Positions 55,171 through 64,000 of a stretch of DNA of 64,000 bases are shown piece by piece. The stretch comes from Kutzneria kofuensis (GTDB taxonomy: Bacteria; Actinomycetota; Actinomycetes; Mycobacteriales; Pseudonocardiaceae). The position numbers and the translations under genes are program-made. The DNA is taken from assembly GCF_014203355.1 (NCBI RefSeq), contig NZ_JACHIR010000001.1:3598038-3662037 (forward strand), read 5' to 3'. The notes under the pieces are model-generated. The model did no database searches and was not told where the DNA came from. It saw only the letters and a program-made list of their open reading frames with translations. How positions within the stretch are numbered: the stretch's first letter is position 1; each line of letters begins with the position of its first letter.

Positions 55171-56109
55171 ATGCGAGTCGTGCGCCAGACCGAACTGGGC
55201 GGGACCGACGTGCTCAAGGTGGTCGAGGTCGAGCGACCCGAGCCGGGGCCGACGGAGATTCTCGTCCGCGTGCACGCGGCCGGCGTGAACCCGGTGGACT
55301 GGAAGACCCGGGAACACGGCGTGTTCCTGGGCACGCCGCCGTTCGTGCTGGGCTGGGACGTCTCCGGCACGGTCGAACAGGTCGGCTTCGGGGTCAGCTG
55401 GCTCAAGCCCGGTGACGAGGTGCTGGGCATGCCGCACTTCCCGAAGGAGGCCGGCGGCTACGGCGAGTACGTCGTCGCCCCGTCGCGGCACTTCGTGCGC
55501 AAGCCGGCCGGACTCAGCCACGTCGAGGCGGCCGGGCTGCCGCTGGCCGGCCTCACCGCGTGGCAGGCGCTCGTCGACGACGCCGACGTGCGGCCGGGCC
55601 AGAAGGTGCTCGTGCACGCCGCGGCCGGCGGCGTCGGCCACCTGGCCGTGCAGATCGCCAAGGCGCACGGCGCCTACGTGTACGGCACCGCCCGCACGGT
55701 GAAGCACGACTTCCTGCGGGACATCGGCGTCGACGAGCCGATCGACTACACCACCACCGACTTCACCGAGGTCGCACGGGACGTCGACGTCGTGTTCGAC
55801 CTGATCGGCGGGGACAACGCGCTCCGCTCGGTGGACACGCTTCGCCCCGGCGGCACGGTGTTCGCGGTGCCCGGCGGCGTCAACGACGAGCTCGCGGCGA
55901 AGGCCCGGCAGCGCGGGGTGCGCGCCACCGGCATCCTCGTCGAACCGGACCAGCGCGGCCTGCTCGCCCTGCTGGACCTGGTCAACGCCGGCAAGCTGAC
56001 CGTGCACGTCGAGCAGGTGCTGCCGCTGGCCGACGCCGGCAAGGCGCACGAGATCGGCGCGGCGGGCAAGCTCACCGGCAAGCTCGTGCTGGACGTGGCC
56101 GGCGACTGA
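55171..56109 (+). CDS. NADP-dependent zinc-less oxidoreductase
   Basis: This is a 312-residue quinone-reductase-like MDR protein (MRVVRQTELGGTDVL, FVLGWDVSGTVEQVG, cofactor loop HAAAGGVGHLAVQIAKA). ATG 55171 is preferred since GGAAGGGA lies 9 bp upstream; ATG 55132 is in frame. Divergence from HxlR suggests induction by electrophiles or quinones. Confidence 0.93.
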   Translation: MRVVRQTELGGTDVLKVVEVERPEPGPTEILVRVHAAGVNPVDWKTREHGVFLGTPPFVLGWDVSGTVEQVGFGVSWLKPGDEVLGMPHFPKEAGGYGEYVVAPSRHFVRKPAGLSHVEAAGLPLAGLTAWQALVDDADVRPGQKVLVHAAAGGVGHLAVQIAKAHGAYVYGTARTVKHDFLRDIGVDEPIDYTTTDFTEVARDVDVVFDLIGGDNALRSVDTLRPGGTVFAVPGGVNDELAAKARQRGVRATGILVEPDQRGLLALLDLVNAGKLTVHVEQVLPLADAGKAHEIGAAGKLTGKLVLDVAGD

Positions 56110-56114
56110 CGTCG

Positions 56115-56555
56115 CTAGATGTCCTCGGACACCAATGCCTCCAGCGCCGGCAGGGCGGCGGCCAGCGCGGTCCGCTGCTCCTCGGTCAGCCGCTCCAGGC
56201 GGTTGTGCAACTCGTGCAGCCGCTCGGAGCGGACACCGGCGATCACCTGCTCCCCCTGCGGCGTCGCGCGCACCAGCGATGCCCGGCCGTCCTGCGGGTC
56301 GGCCTCCCGCATCACGTAGCCGGACTCCACCAGCGCGGCGATGATCCGGGACAGGGTCGGCGGGGCCACCCCCTCGCGGCCGGCCAGGTCGCCCAGCCGC
56401 ATCGGACCCTTGTACGCCAGCGTGGCCAGGGCCGAGATCGAGCCCTGGCCCAGGCCGGGCGACCCGCTGCGGCGCAGGATCCGGGACAGCCGGCCGACCG
56501 CCAGGTACAGCCGCGTGGTCTCGTCGACCGTAGCCGTCGTCGTCGACATCGCCAC
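56115..56555 (-). CDS. MarR-family transcriptional regulator
   Basis: The product has about 146 residues; the winged helix spans about 35-105 (SISALATLAYKGPMRLGDLAGREGVAPPTLSRIIAALVESGYVMR, DPQDGRASLVRATPQG). GTG 56555 has GAGGAG 8 bp upstream; ATG 56549 is an alternative. A palindrome just upstream is the probable autoregulatory operator. Confidence 0.9.
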   Translation of the reverse strand: MAMSTTTATVDETTRLYLAVGRLSRILRRSGSPGLGQGSISALATLAYKGPMRLGDLAGREGVAPPTLSRIIAALVESGYVMREADPQDGRASLVRATPQGEQVIAGVRSERLHELHNRLERLTEEQRTALAAALPALEALVSEDI

Positions 56556-56570
56556 GACACTCACTCCTCA

Positions 56571-56587
56571 GGTAGGTGGCACCTACC
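56571..56587. promoter_or_regulatory. MarR-type operator palindrome
   Basis: GGTAGGTG-G-CACCTACC is a 17-bp palindrome with perfect 8-bp arms, 16 bp upstream of the MarR start and 13 bp from the thiG stop. Confidence 0.7.
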
Positions 56588-56599
56588 GTTCATGATGAC

Positions 56600-57559
<960 letters not shown>

Positions 57560-58663
57560 TCAGCCTCCCCCGTTCGTGACGGCGAGCAGTCGGCCCGGGT
57601 CGGCGGCGCGCGCCGGCTCCGGGGGTTCACGGCCGGCGAGCAGGTCGACCACCGCCTCGGCGGTGATCGGGGCGAGCAGGATGCCGTTGCGGTGGTGGCC
57701 GGTCGCGGCCAGCACGCCCGGCTCCAGCCAGCCCAGCACCGGCAGGTTGTCGGGGCTGCCGGGGCGCAGTCCGGCGGCGCACTCCAGGACCGCGTACTCG
57801 CCGATGCCCGGCAGCACGCGCTCGGCGTCGCGCAGCAGGTCCCGGACGCCGCCGACGGTCACCTCGGTGTCGAAGCCCGCCTCGTACTGGGTGGCGCCCA
57901 GCACCAGGCCGCGGCCGTCCCTCGGCACCAGGTAGACCTGTCGGCCTTCGACCAGTGCTCGGACGGTTCGCGTCGGCGGGTCCAGGGCCCCGTCGCGGGC
58001 CTTGAGCCGCAGCACCTCGCCCTTGACCGGCCGGACGACCTTCGCCAGCCCGTTGTAGAGGCCGCCGCTCCAAGCACCCGCGGCCAGCACGACAACGTCG
58101 CACTCGACCGTGGATCCGTTGGCCAGAGCCACTTCGCCGGCGCTGACGCTGGTCGCGGCGACCGCGATCGGCTGCGTGCCGGCCTCCACCGCCGCCTTGC
58201 GCAACGACGAGAGCAGCACCCTGTTGTCCACGGCCAGGTCCCCGGGCACCAACAGTCCACTTCGGACGGACGTGCCGAGCGACGGCTCCAGCCGGCGGAC
58301 CTCCCGCGCGGTCACCCGCGTGACCTCGCGGCCGAGCTTGGCCAGGAAGTCCGCCACTCCGTCAAGTTCCGCCCGGTCCGCGCCGTCGACGGCGACGACC
58401 AGCGTCCCCTCCGTGCGCAGGCCGCCGTTCTTGTCCAATCTGGCGGCAAAATCCGGCCAGCGGTCCAGCGACGCGCTGCCCAGCGCCAGCACGTGCTCCT
58501 CGCCCGGCCACGCCTCCGTGACCGGCGCGAGCATGCCGCCCGCCACCCAGGACGCGCCCGAACCCGGCGCGGCATCGATCAACTGCACCTGGTGGCCCGC
58601 CACGGCGGCCGCCCACGCGACCGACAGACCGACGACCCCACCACCGACAACGGCGACCTTCAA
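57560..58663 (-). CDS. thiO: Glycine oxidase ThiO
   Basis: This is a 367-residue FAD-dependent amine oxidase (KVAVVGGGVVGLSVAWAAA, SGASWVAGGMLAP, VLAAGAWSGGL, TGHHRNGILLAP). It oxidises glycine to the imine used by ThiG, the aerobic route to thiamine. It is first in thiO-thiS-thiG, under its own TPP riboswitch. Confidence 0.96.
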   Translation of the reverse strand: MKVAVVGGGVVGLSVAWAAAVAGHQVQLIDAAPGSGASWVAGGMLAPVTEAWPGEEHVLALGSASLDRWPDFAARLDKNGGLRTEGTLVVAVDGADRAELDGVADFLAKLGREVTRVTAREVRRLEPSLGTSVRSGLLVPGDLAVDNRVLLSSLRKAAVEAGTQPIAVAATSVSAGEVALANGSTVECDVVVLAAGAWSGGLYNGLAKVVRPVKGEVLRLKARDGALDPPTRTVRALVEGRQVYLVPRDGRGLVLGATQYEAGFDTEVTVGGVRDLLRDAERVLPGIGEYAVLECAAGLRPGSPDNLPVLGWLEPGVLAATGHHRNGILLAPITAEAVVDLLAGREPPEPARAADPGRLLAVTNGGG

Positions 58664-58674
58664 GACACATCACG

Positions 58675-58760
58675 CTCCCTGCGCCGGCATGACCCGGATC
58701 AGGTTCGACGGTCGGGGCTGGTAAGCCCCCTCTCAGCCCGGTTCCTCCAGGCTCCCGTGC
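58675..58760 (-). promoter_or_regulatory. TPP riboswitch (THI box) of thiOSG
   Basis: On the minus strand the blocks CGGGAGCC, CGGGCTGAGAGGGGG, CGACCGTCGAACCTGATC and GGGTCATGCCGGCGCAGGGAG are in order, directly before the thiO ATG. Confidence 0.95.
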
Positions 58761-58784
58761 GGACCGGGTTCTACCGTAGCACCC

Positions 58785-59438
58785 GTGCCAGGACTGGATG
58801 GAGAACAGATCAGGAAGCGGCTCGCCGACGCACGGCTCTACCTGTGCACCGACGCCCGCACCGGGACCGGCGATCTCGCCGAGTTCGCCGACGCCGCCCT
58901 CGCCGGCGGCGTCGACATCGTGCAGCTGCGGGACAAGGGCATGGAGGCTCGGTTCGAGCTCGCCGCCCTGGAGGTGCTCGCCGAGGCCTGCGCCCGCCAC
59001 GGCGCGTTGCTCGCCGTCAACGACCGGGCCGACGTGGCCGTGGCCGCCGGGGCCGACGTGCTGCACCTCGGCCAGGACGACCTGCCCGTGCCGCTGGCCC
59101 GCCGCATCGCCGGCGACGACATCGCCATCGGCCGGTCCACCCACGACGTCGCGCAGGCCGACGCCGCCGCGGTGGAGGCGGGCGTGGACTACTTCTGCAC
59201 CGGCCCGTGCTGGCCGACGCCGACCAAGCCCAGCCGGCCGGCGCCGGGGCTGGATCTGGTGCGCCACGTGAAGTCGGAACGGCCCTGGTTCGCCATCGGC
59301 GGCATCGACCTGCCCCGGCTGGACGAGGTGCTGGCGGCCGGTGCGCGGCGGATCGTGGTCGTCCGGGCCATCACGGCCGCCGAGGACCCACGGGCCGCGG
59401 CTGAGGCCTTGAAGGCTCGCCTGCTTTCCGCCACGTGA
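58785..59438 (+). CDS. thiE: Thiamine-phosphate synthase ThiE
   Basis: This is a 217-residue TIM-barrel enzyme ([70 protein letters not shown]). It couples HMP-PP and thiazole phosphate. It diverges from thiOSG and is not behind a riboswitch: TACCGT lies 7 bp before GTG 58785, implying a leaderless message free of TPP control. Confidence 0.96.
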   Translation: MPGLDGEQIRKRLADARLYLCTDARTGTGDLAEFADAALAGGVDIVQLRDKGMEARFELAALEVLAEACARHGALLAVNDRADVAVAAGADVLHLGQDDLPVPLARRIAGDDIAIGRSTHDVAQADAAAVEAGVDYFCTGPCWPTPTKPSRPAPGLDLVRHVKSERPWFAIGGIDLPRLDEVLAAGARRIVVVRAITAAEDPRAAAEALKARLLSAT

Positions 59439-59512
59439 GTGGCTCACTTCGCCTTTTCGGCCACCTGAGCCACTCAGGTGGCCCCTGGATGCGAAATGAG
59501 CCACTCACGTGG
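59431..59512. terminator. Nested palindrome built from TGAGCCACTCA units
   Basis: A perfect 16-bp outer stem (CCACGTGAGTGGCTCA with TGAGCCACTCACGTGG) encloses an 11-bp stem (GGCCACCTGAG). The left arm contains the thiE stop codon. It lies between the convergent thiE and protease genes. Confidence 0.85.
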
Positions 59513-59602
59513 AGCAAAAGCGCCCCGGCGGCCGGCGTTGCAGGGAGGGGTGCCGGCCGCCGGGGCGGGTTGGTGGGCTTGCAGGGGGAGCCCACCTGGG
59601 AA

Positions 59603-60760
59603 TCAGCTCGTGACGAGCCGTAGTCCGTAGGCGCTCAGCGCCGGGTTCACCGGGCTGAAGTACGTGGTGCCGCCGTGCGTGCAGTCGCCGGAGCCGCCGG
59701 AGGTGACGCCCTGGGCCTGGTTGCCGCTGATCCAGGCGCCACCGGAGTCGCCGGGCTCGGCGCAGACGTTGGTCTTGGTCAGGCCGGTGACCGTGCCCTC
59801 GGCGTAGACCACGGTCTGGTTCTTGGCCTGGATGGTGCCGCAGTGCCAGCCGGTGGTGGAGCCGGAGCGGCAGACCGCCGCGCCGACGGCCGCCTCGGCG
59901 GAGCCCTTGACCGCCACGGCGCCGCCGCCGTCGGCCACGGTGCCGGACAGCGTCCACTGGCCGCTGGTGACGTCGACCCGGCCGTAGTCGCCGCCGGAGC
60001 CGAAGTGGCTGCCGTTGATCCGACCGAGTGAAACTTGGTTGTACCCGGATGCAGTACCGCCGCCGGCCGTGCAGTGCCCGGCGGTGACGAAGTGCTTGGC
60101 GCCGGAAGCGTCGGTCGCGCTGAATCCGACCGAGCACCGGAAGTTCGATCCGTACCACGCGTCACCGCCGCGAACGGCGTACAGCGGCCGCGGCCGGGCG
60201 GCCACGGTCTCCTCGCGGGCGGCCGCGCCGGCCGTCGCCACGAAGGCCTCGGTGGCCGGCGAACGGTCCAGGACCTGAACCACGACCTGATCGGTCGGCA
60301 GGTCGACGTACCACCCGACGACCCCCGCGGGCACCGGCTTGTGCCGCAGTCCGTCGGCGACGGCGCTCAGCTGCGCGTCCGTACGGGTGACAACCCTTGC
60401 CTCAACGCCCGCCGCGCGCACCCGCGGCACAAATGTGACGTCAGTCACCGCGACCACGGCCTGGTCGGCCGCCGCGTCGAACCAGGAGCCGGCGAAGATC
60501 GGCCCGAGCAGTGTGCGCAGGGTTGCGACCTGGGCATCGGCGCGATCCTGCCGGGCGAACAGACCTATCGCCCGTGCGGGTGACAACCCCAGATCACGCT
60601 GCAGCGCGCTCGCTACATCGGGTGATATGACCACACCATTCGTGGACGTATCGACAGAGACGGGCGCAGAAGTCGCCGCTGCCGGTACGCTGACAGTAGC
60701 GGCGAGGCCAAGGGACAACAGGGCAGCGCCGGTGATCCGAGCCGCACGAGTGCGGTTCAT
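59603..60760 (-). CDS. Secreted S1 serine protease (streptogrisin/alpha-lytic type)
   Basis: This is a 385-residue preproprotease. The signal peptide is at 1-30 (ITGAALLSLGLAATVSVPAAA). The pro-region (about 45-185) has two alpha-lytic pro-repeats and ends before RPRPLYAVRGGDAWY. The catalytic triad is His229 (VTAGHC), Asp258 (GGDYGRVDV) and Ser339 (EPGDSGGAW). Six cysteines of the mature domain can form three disulfides. It is exported and self-processed; the target is extracellular protein. GGGAG precedes the ATG. Confidence 0.95.
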   Translation of the reverse strand: MNRTRAARITGAALLSLGLAATVSVPAAATSAPVSVDTSTNGVVISPDVASALQRDLGLSPARAIGLFARQDRADAQVATLRTLLGPIFAGSWFDAAADQAVVAVTDVTFVPRVRAAGVEARVVTRTDAQLSAVADGLRHKPVPAGVVGWYVDLPTDQVVVQVLDRSPATEAFVATAGAAAREETVAARPRPLYAVRGGDAWYGSNFRCSVGFSATDASGAKHFVTAGHCTAGGGTASGYNQVSLGRINGSHFGSGGDYGRVDVTSGQWTLSGTVADGGGAVAVKGSAEAAVGAAVCRSGSTTGWHCGTIQAKNQTVVYAEGTVTGLTKTNVCAEPGDSGGAWISGNQAQGVTSGGSGDCTHGGTTYFSPVNPALSAYGLRLVTS

Positions 60761-61219
60761 CAGACGTCTCCCTCATCTTCGGATGCGGGGACTCGGGAGT
60801 GGCGGTTGCAGGGACCCCTTCCCGAGCCTTTCAGGGGGACGGGCGGTGGGGCGGCGGCAGGGGTCGCCCCACCTTCCCCCCACCTCTGACTCTTCGAGTC
60901 CCGGTGGTCGCCGCCACTGCCGCCAAATTCGCCTCCCCCAGTGCCGAACCCGTTGGGGCACGCCGCCGAATGACCTTCGGCGGAGAGTCCGATCGGGCGC
61001 AAAGCGTGTCACATGATCCGACCGCGTGGGTACGACGCGTAGCGGTTAACACTTGACGTTTAGGTAACGCCCCGCAGAAATCGTGTTCCATACCGCCGGC
61101 CGCGATCCGTTGCCCGTCCGTACGCCGCCGTGACCGTTCGGCCGATCGGCATCGCCCGTGCTACCCGAACCGGTGGCAGCCGGCTTGGCCCCTGGCGAGC
61201 AGCGCCGCCAGGGGGCTAG
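60761..61219. other. 459-bp region upstream of the protease gene
   Basis: No supported gene is present. A 9-bp hairpin (GGTGGGGCG 60845-60853 with CGCCCCACC 60865-60873) could lie in the protease leader. An AT-richer patch near 61040-61070 is the best promoter candidate. Nothing else recognisable. Confidence 0.6.
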
Positions 61220-61879
61220 TCAGTTCACGCCCGGCGGCGGCCCGCCGCTGGTGCCGGTCGGCTGCTGCGAGGTCGTCGTGGTGGTCGTCGACGTGCTCGT
61301 GCCGGTGGACGAGCTCGTTGTCGACGACGGTGGCGTTGTGCTGGACGTGGTCGTCGGCGTGCTGGTCGACGTCGTCGTCGAGGACGTGGTGGGCGGCGGT
61401 GTGCTGGTCGGATGCGGCGTGCTGCTCTGGGCCGGCTGCCCGAACAGGGCGCCGACGGTGGTGCGGTTGCCGTTGCCGGAGGTGGCCTGGCCGCCGAGCA
61501 GCTCCACGGTCGTCAGCACGCCCATGCCCAGCACGAAGGCGACCACGACGGCGGCGGCCACCATCGGCCACCGGCGCTTGCCGGGCTCCTCCTTGGGCGG
61601 TGCGACCTTCAGCCGCACGGTCTCGGCGTCGTGCGACGCCCCGACCGGCGGCTGCTCCTGCCTGATCCGGGTCGTCACCCGCTCCCGCGCGGCCTGGATG
61701 GAACGCTCGTACATGGCCGTGCCCACGGTGCCGACCACGCTGGCCAGCCCGGCGCCGGTCACGGTGCCCGCGACTCCCAGTTTCGACCCCAGTACGGCCG
61801 CCGTCACGGACGCCAGCGCGCCCGCCGCGACCTGCGTCGGCTTGATGTCGAGCCGAATCGTGCTCTTCTCCTTGCTCAT
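61220..61879 (-). CDS. Membrane protein with Ser/Thr/Pro-rich C-terminal tail
   Basis: The product has about 219 residues from ATG 61879. The N-terminal region is a Gly/Ala/Val-rich amphipathic or membrane-associating segment (AAGALASVTAAVLGSKLGVAGTVTGAGLASVVG). A clear membrane helix lies at about 105-126 (MVAAAVVVAFVLGMGVLTTVELL). The last 75 residues are almost only Ser, Thr and Pro, likely a wall-spanning and possibly O-mannosylated stalk. No family recognised. Confidence 0.75.
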   Translation of the reverse strand: MSKEKSTIRLDIKPTQVAAGALASVTAAVLGSKLGVAGTVTGAGLASVVGTVGTAMYERSIQAARERVTTRIRQEQPPVGASHDAETVRLKVAPPKEEPGKRRWPMVAAAVVVAFVLGMGVLTTVELLGGQATSGNGNRTTVGALFGQPAQSSTPHPTSTPPPTTSSTTTSTSTPTTTSSTTPPSSTTSSSTGTSTSTTTTTTSQQPTGTSGGPPPGVN

Positions 61880-61965
61880 CGCTCCCAATCCCCTACCGCA
61901 CTACCAACGCACAAGACGTGGCGCGCACTCCCGGGGTTGGGCGATCGTGAGCACGAACACCCCGT

Positions 61966-63492
61966 TCAGTCCACTGTGGACGAATGGTGCGGCACCACGT
62001 GCGTCGGCGGTCCCTCCACACCGCAGTGCAGGCAATCCCCCGGATGCGGGGAATCCTCGACAACCGCGGGCGTCGGCGGCTCACCCAGAACCCGGTTGTC
62101 CACCCAGAAAGCGATCAAACCCCCGAGCACCGCCGCGATCGCGCAGATCAGCAGCGCCATCTGCCAGCCGGCGGTCAGCGCCGCCGGATCGGCGTACTTC
62201 TCGCCGGTGATGCCGGCCGCCGCGGGCAGCACGGCCACCGCGAGCAGCGACCCCGTCCGCGCCACCGCGTTGTTCACGCCGGAGGCCACGCCCGCGTGCC
62301 GGTCGGGGGCGGCGGCCAGCACCGTCGCCGTCACCGGTGCGACGGCGATCACCAGGCCGAGGCCGAACACCACGACACCCGGCAGCACGCCGGTCAGATA
62401 CGAGGAGCCGGGCACGGCCCAGCGCAACATCAGCATGCCGACGCCGACCAGGATCGGGCCGACGATCAGCTGCAGCCGCGGGCCGATGCGCTGGGCCAGC
62501 TTCCCGGACTGCGCGGAGCCGAGCAGCATGATCACCGTGATCGGCAGCCCGGCCAGGCCGGCCAGCACCGGCGGGTAGTTCATGGACACCTGCAGCTGCA
62601 TCACCATCAGCATCATCACGCCGCCGAGGGCCGCGTAGAGCAGGAACGTCAGCAGGTTGGACACGGTGAACGTGCGGTTGGCGAACAGGTCCGGCGGCAC
62701 GAGCGGGTCCCGCTGCCGCAGCTGGAGCACGCAGAACCCGGCCAGCGACAGCACGCCGACCACCGTCGCGACCAGCACGATCGGGTCGGTCACGCCGCGT
62801 GACGGCCCCTCCACCAGCGCACCGGTGACGCCGGCCAGGCCCAGCGCGCACAGGACCGTGCCGAGCACCTCCGGGTGGCCCTTCATCTCCGGATCCCGCG
62901 ATTCCGGCACGTAACGCCGGCACAGGTAGATGCACAGCACCGCCACGGGCACGTTGACCAGGAACGCCAGCCGCCACGACCAGGCCTGGATGAGCAGGCC
63001 GCCCACCAGCGGCCCGACCGCCGTGGCCACGCCGCCCAGGCCCGACCACGCGCCGATGGCCCGGGCCCGGTCGTCGTGCGCGAAGGCCGACTGCAGGATC
63101 GCCAGCGAGCCCGGGGTCAGCAGCGCCCCGCCGATGCCCTGGAGCACCCGTGCGGCCACCAGCACCCCGGTGGTGGGCGCGACACCGCAGAGGACCGACG
63201 CCAGGCCGAACCAGACCACTCCGATCTCGAACACGCGGCGCCGGCCGTAGCGGTCACCGAGCGAGCCGGCGACGAGGATCAGCGACGCCAGCGACAGCAG
63301 GTAGCCGTCCAGCACCCACTGCAACCCCGTCACCGACGCGGTGAAGTCGGCGCCGATCTTGGGCAGGGCGATGTTGACGATCGTGCCGTCCAGCATCGCC
63401 ATGCCGGAACCGCAGACGGTGGCGGCGAGCACGCCGCGGGCCTGCGGACTGCCCCAGTGCACGCCGCTCGACACATTGCCCGTGGTGGTCAT
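61966..63492 (-). CDS. DHA2-family (EmrB/QacA) MFS drug exporter
   Basis: This is a 508-residue transporter with about fourteen hydrophobic segments. Motif A is GSLGDRYGRRRVFEIG, motif C-like text is GVATAVGPLVGG, and the first helix has the DHA2 signature LDGTIVNIALPKIG. The cytoplasmic C-terminus carries an unusual Cys/His tail (HPGDCLHCGVEG, THVVPHH). Proton-driven export of drugs or a metabolite is expected. ATG 63492 fits the family start. Confidence 0.93.
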   Translation of the reverse strand: MTTTGNVSSGVHWGSPQARGVLAATVCGSGMAMLDGTIVNIALPKIGADFTASVTGLQWVLDGYLLSLASLILVAGSLGDRYGRRRVFEIGVVWFGLASVLCGVAPTTGVLVAARVLQGIGGALLTPGSLAILQSAFAHDDRARAIGAWSGLGGVATAVGPLVGGLLIQAWSWRLAFLVNVPVAVLCIYLCRRYVPESRDPEMKGHPEVLGTVLCALGLAGVTGALVEGPSRGVTDPIVLVATVVGVLSLAGFCVLQLRQRDPLVPPDLFANRTFTVSNLLTFLLYAALGGVMMLMVMQLQVSMNYPPVLAGLAGLPITVIMLLGSAQSGKLAQRIGPRLQLIVGPILVGVGMLMLRWAVPGSSYLTGVLPGVVVFGLGLVIAVAPVTATVLAAAPDRHAGVASGVNNAVARTGSLLAVAVLPAAAGITGEKYADPAALTAGWQMALLICAIAAVLGGLIAFWVDNRVLGEPPTPAVVEDSPHPGDCLHCGVEGPPTHVVPHHSSTVD

Positions 63493-63634
63493 GGCAGCAC
63501 GGTGCTCCCGCCGCCCCGGGCGACGCAAGCCGAGGTGGAACGAGGCACGACTTCGTGTCACTTCTGCCGGGAAATCCACGCCTTCGCTCGGATCGAGCTT
63601 CCCAGCCGGCCCCGGGTGTGGCTAGGTTCCGCCA

Positions 63635-64000
63635 ATGGCCGAAACGCGCTCACTCCGCAGTCACGGCTGGTTCGCCGACCAGGGTGTGCTGGGCTTCACC
63701 CACCGGTCCTGGCTGCGCAACCAGGGCCATCCCGACCACGCCTTCGACGGGCGGCCGGTGATCGGCATCTGCCAGACCGCCAGCGATCTCACGCCGTGCA
63801 ACGCGCACCTGCGGGAGATCGCCGAGCACGTGAAGCGGGGCGTGTACGAGGCCGGCGGGCTGCCGATGGAGTTCCCGGTCACCTCGCTCGGCGAGGTCCT
63901 GATGCGGCCGACCACGATGCTCTTCCGCAACCTGGTCTCGATGGACGTCGAGGAGACGCTGCGGGCCAACCCGCTGGACGGCGTGGTGCTGCTGACCGGC
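63635..64000 (+). CDS. IlvD/Edd-family dehydratase, N-terminal part
   Basis: The first 122 residues are visible and the frame runs off the window. The sequence IGICQTASDLTPCNAHLREIAEHVKRGVYEAGGLP and FPVTSLGEVLMRPTTMLFRNLVSMDVEE is characteristic of dihydroxyacid/sugar-acid dehydratases. The form RSLRSHGWFADQGVLGFTHRSW suits the sugar-acid (arabonate/xylonate-like) branch more than biosynthetic IlvD. TAGGTT 6 bp before the ATG indicates a leaderless start. Confidence 0.92.
   Translation, partial: MAETRSLRSHGWFADQGVLGFTHRSWLRNQGHPDHAFDGRPVIGICQTASDLTPCNAHLREIAEHVKRGVYEAGGLPMEFPVTSLGEVLMRPTTMLFRNLVSMDVEETLRANPLDGVVLLTG

Overview
This is 64 kb of GC-rich (roughly 70%) actinobacterial chromosome. 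Pseudonocardiales is likely (Kutzneria/Amycolatopsis-like), judged from the gene families, the codon use and a cvn 'conservon'; no rRNA or species marker is present. About 61 protein genes are supported. Two are cut by the window edges: an AfsR/SARP regulator on the left and an IlvD/Edd dehydratase on the right. I see no tRNA, rRNA, insertion sequence, prophage or CRISPR array.

Left block (1-18.5 kb). It carries an SARP regulator; rpfA with a perfect CRP-type site and a candidate c-di-AMP riboswitch in its leader; molybdopterin genes (Mog-MoaE fusion, moaC); NAD-malic enzyme; and a helicase-associated protein. A complete cvnA-D conservon follows (NIT-domain kinase, roadblock, DUF742, GTPase), facing a lone NMT1/SsuA-type lipoprotein. 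XPB helicase comes next. The gene content recalls the M. tuberculosis Rv0861c-Rv0867c neighbourhood, opened by insertions.

Middle block (18.5-37.5 kb). It holds a VapBC-like pair with an eroded toxin active site and an eight-gene form II CO-dehydrogenase-like operon with its accessory genes (coxD-E-I-S-L-M-G). Then come PspC, a diguanylate cyclase, an MFS pump, and a cutC-hexosaminidase pair whose two start regions carry DasR-type (dre) palindromes. The most novel part is at 32.7-37.4 kb: a strongly folded leader, a 99-residue protein with repeated GGIPHAE motifs, an ECF-type sigma factor with a duplicated N-terminal motif, a 169-residue partner overlapping it by ATGA, and a TPR-CHAT protease with His/Cys intact. 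I propose this as a protease-sigma signalling cassette.

Right block (37.6-64 kb). It runs groEL with two CIRCE elements, a Ser/Thr kinase, a cold-shock protein, moeA, psd, pssA, a CDC48-like ATPase, LytR_C and DUF3263 proteins, def, redox enzymes, then thiamine genes under two TPP riboswitches (thiCD; thiOSG; thiE divergent). It ends with a secreted S1 protease, a drug-efflux MFS and the IlvD start. This order parallels M. tuberculosis Rv0414c-Rv0440.

Recurring features are leaderless starts (TANNNT 5-8 bp before ATG/GTG), ATGA-type overlaps inside operons, and two families of intergenic palindromes used as terminators. All family assignments come from reading the translations; no database search was run.
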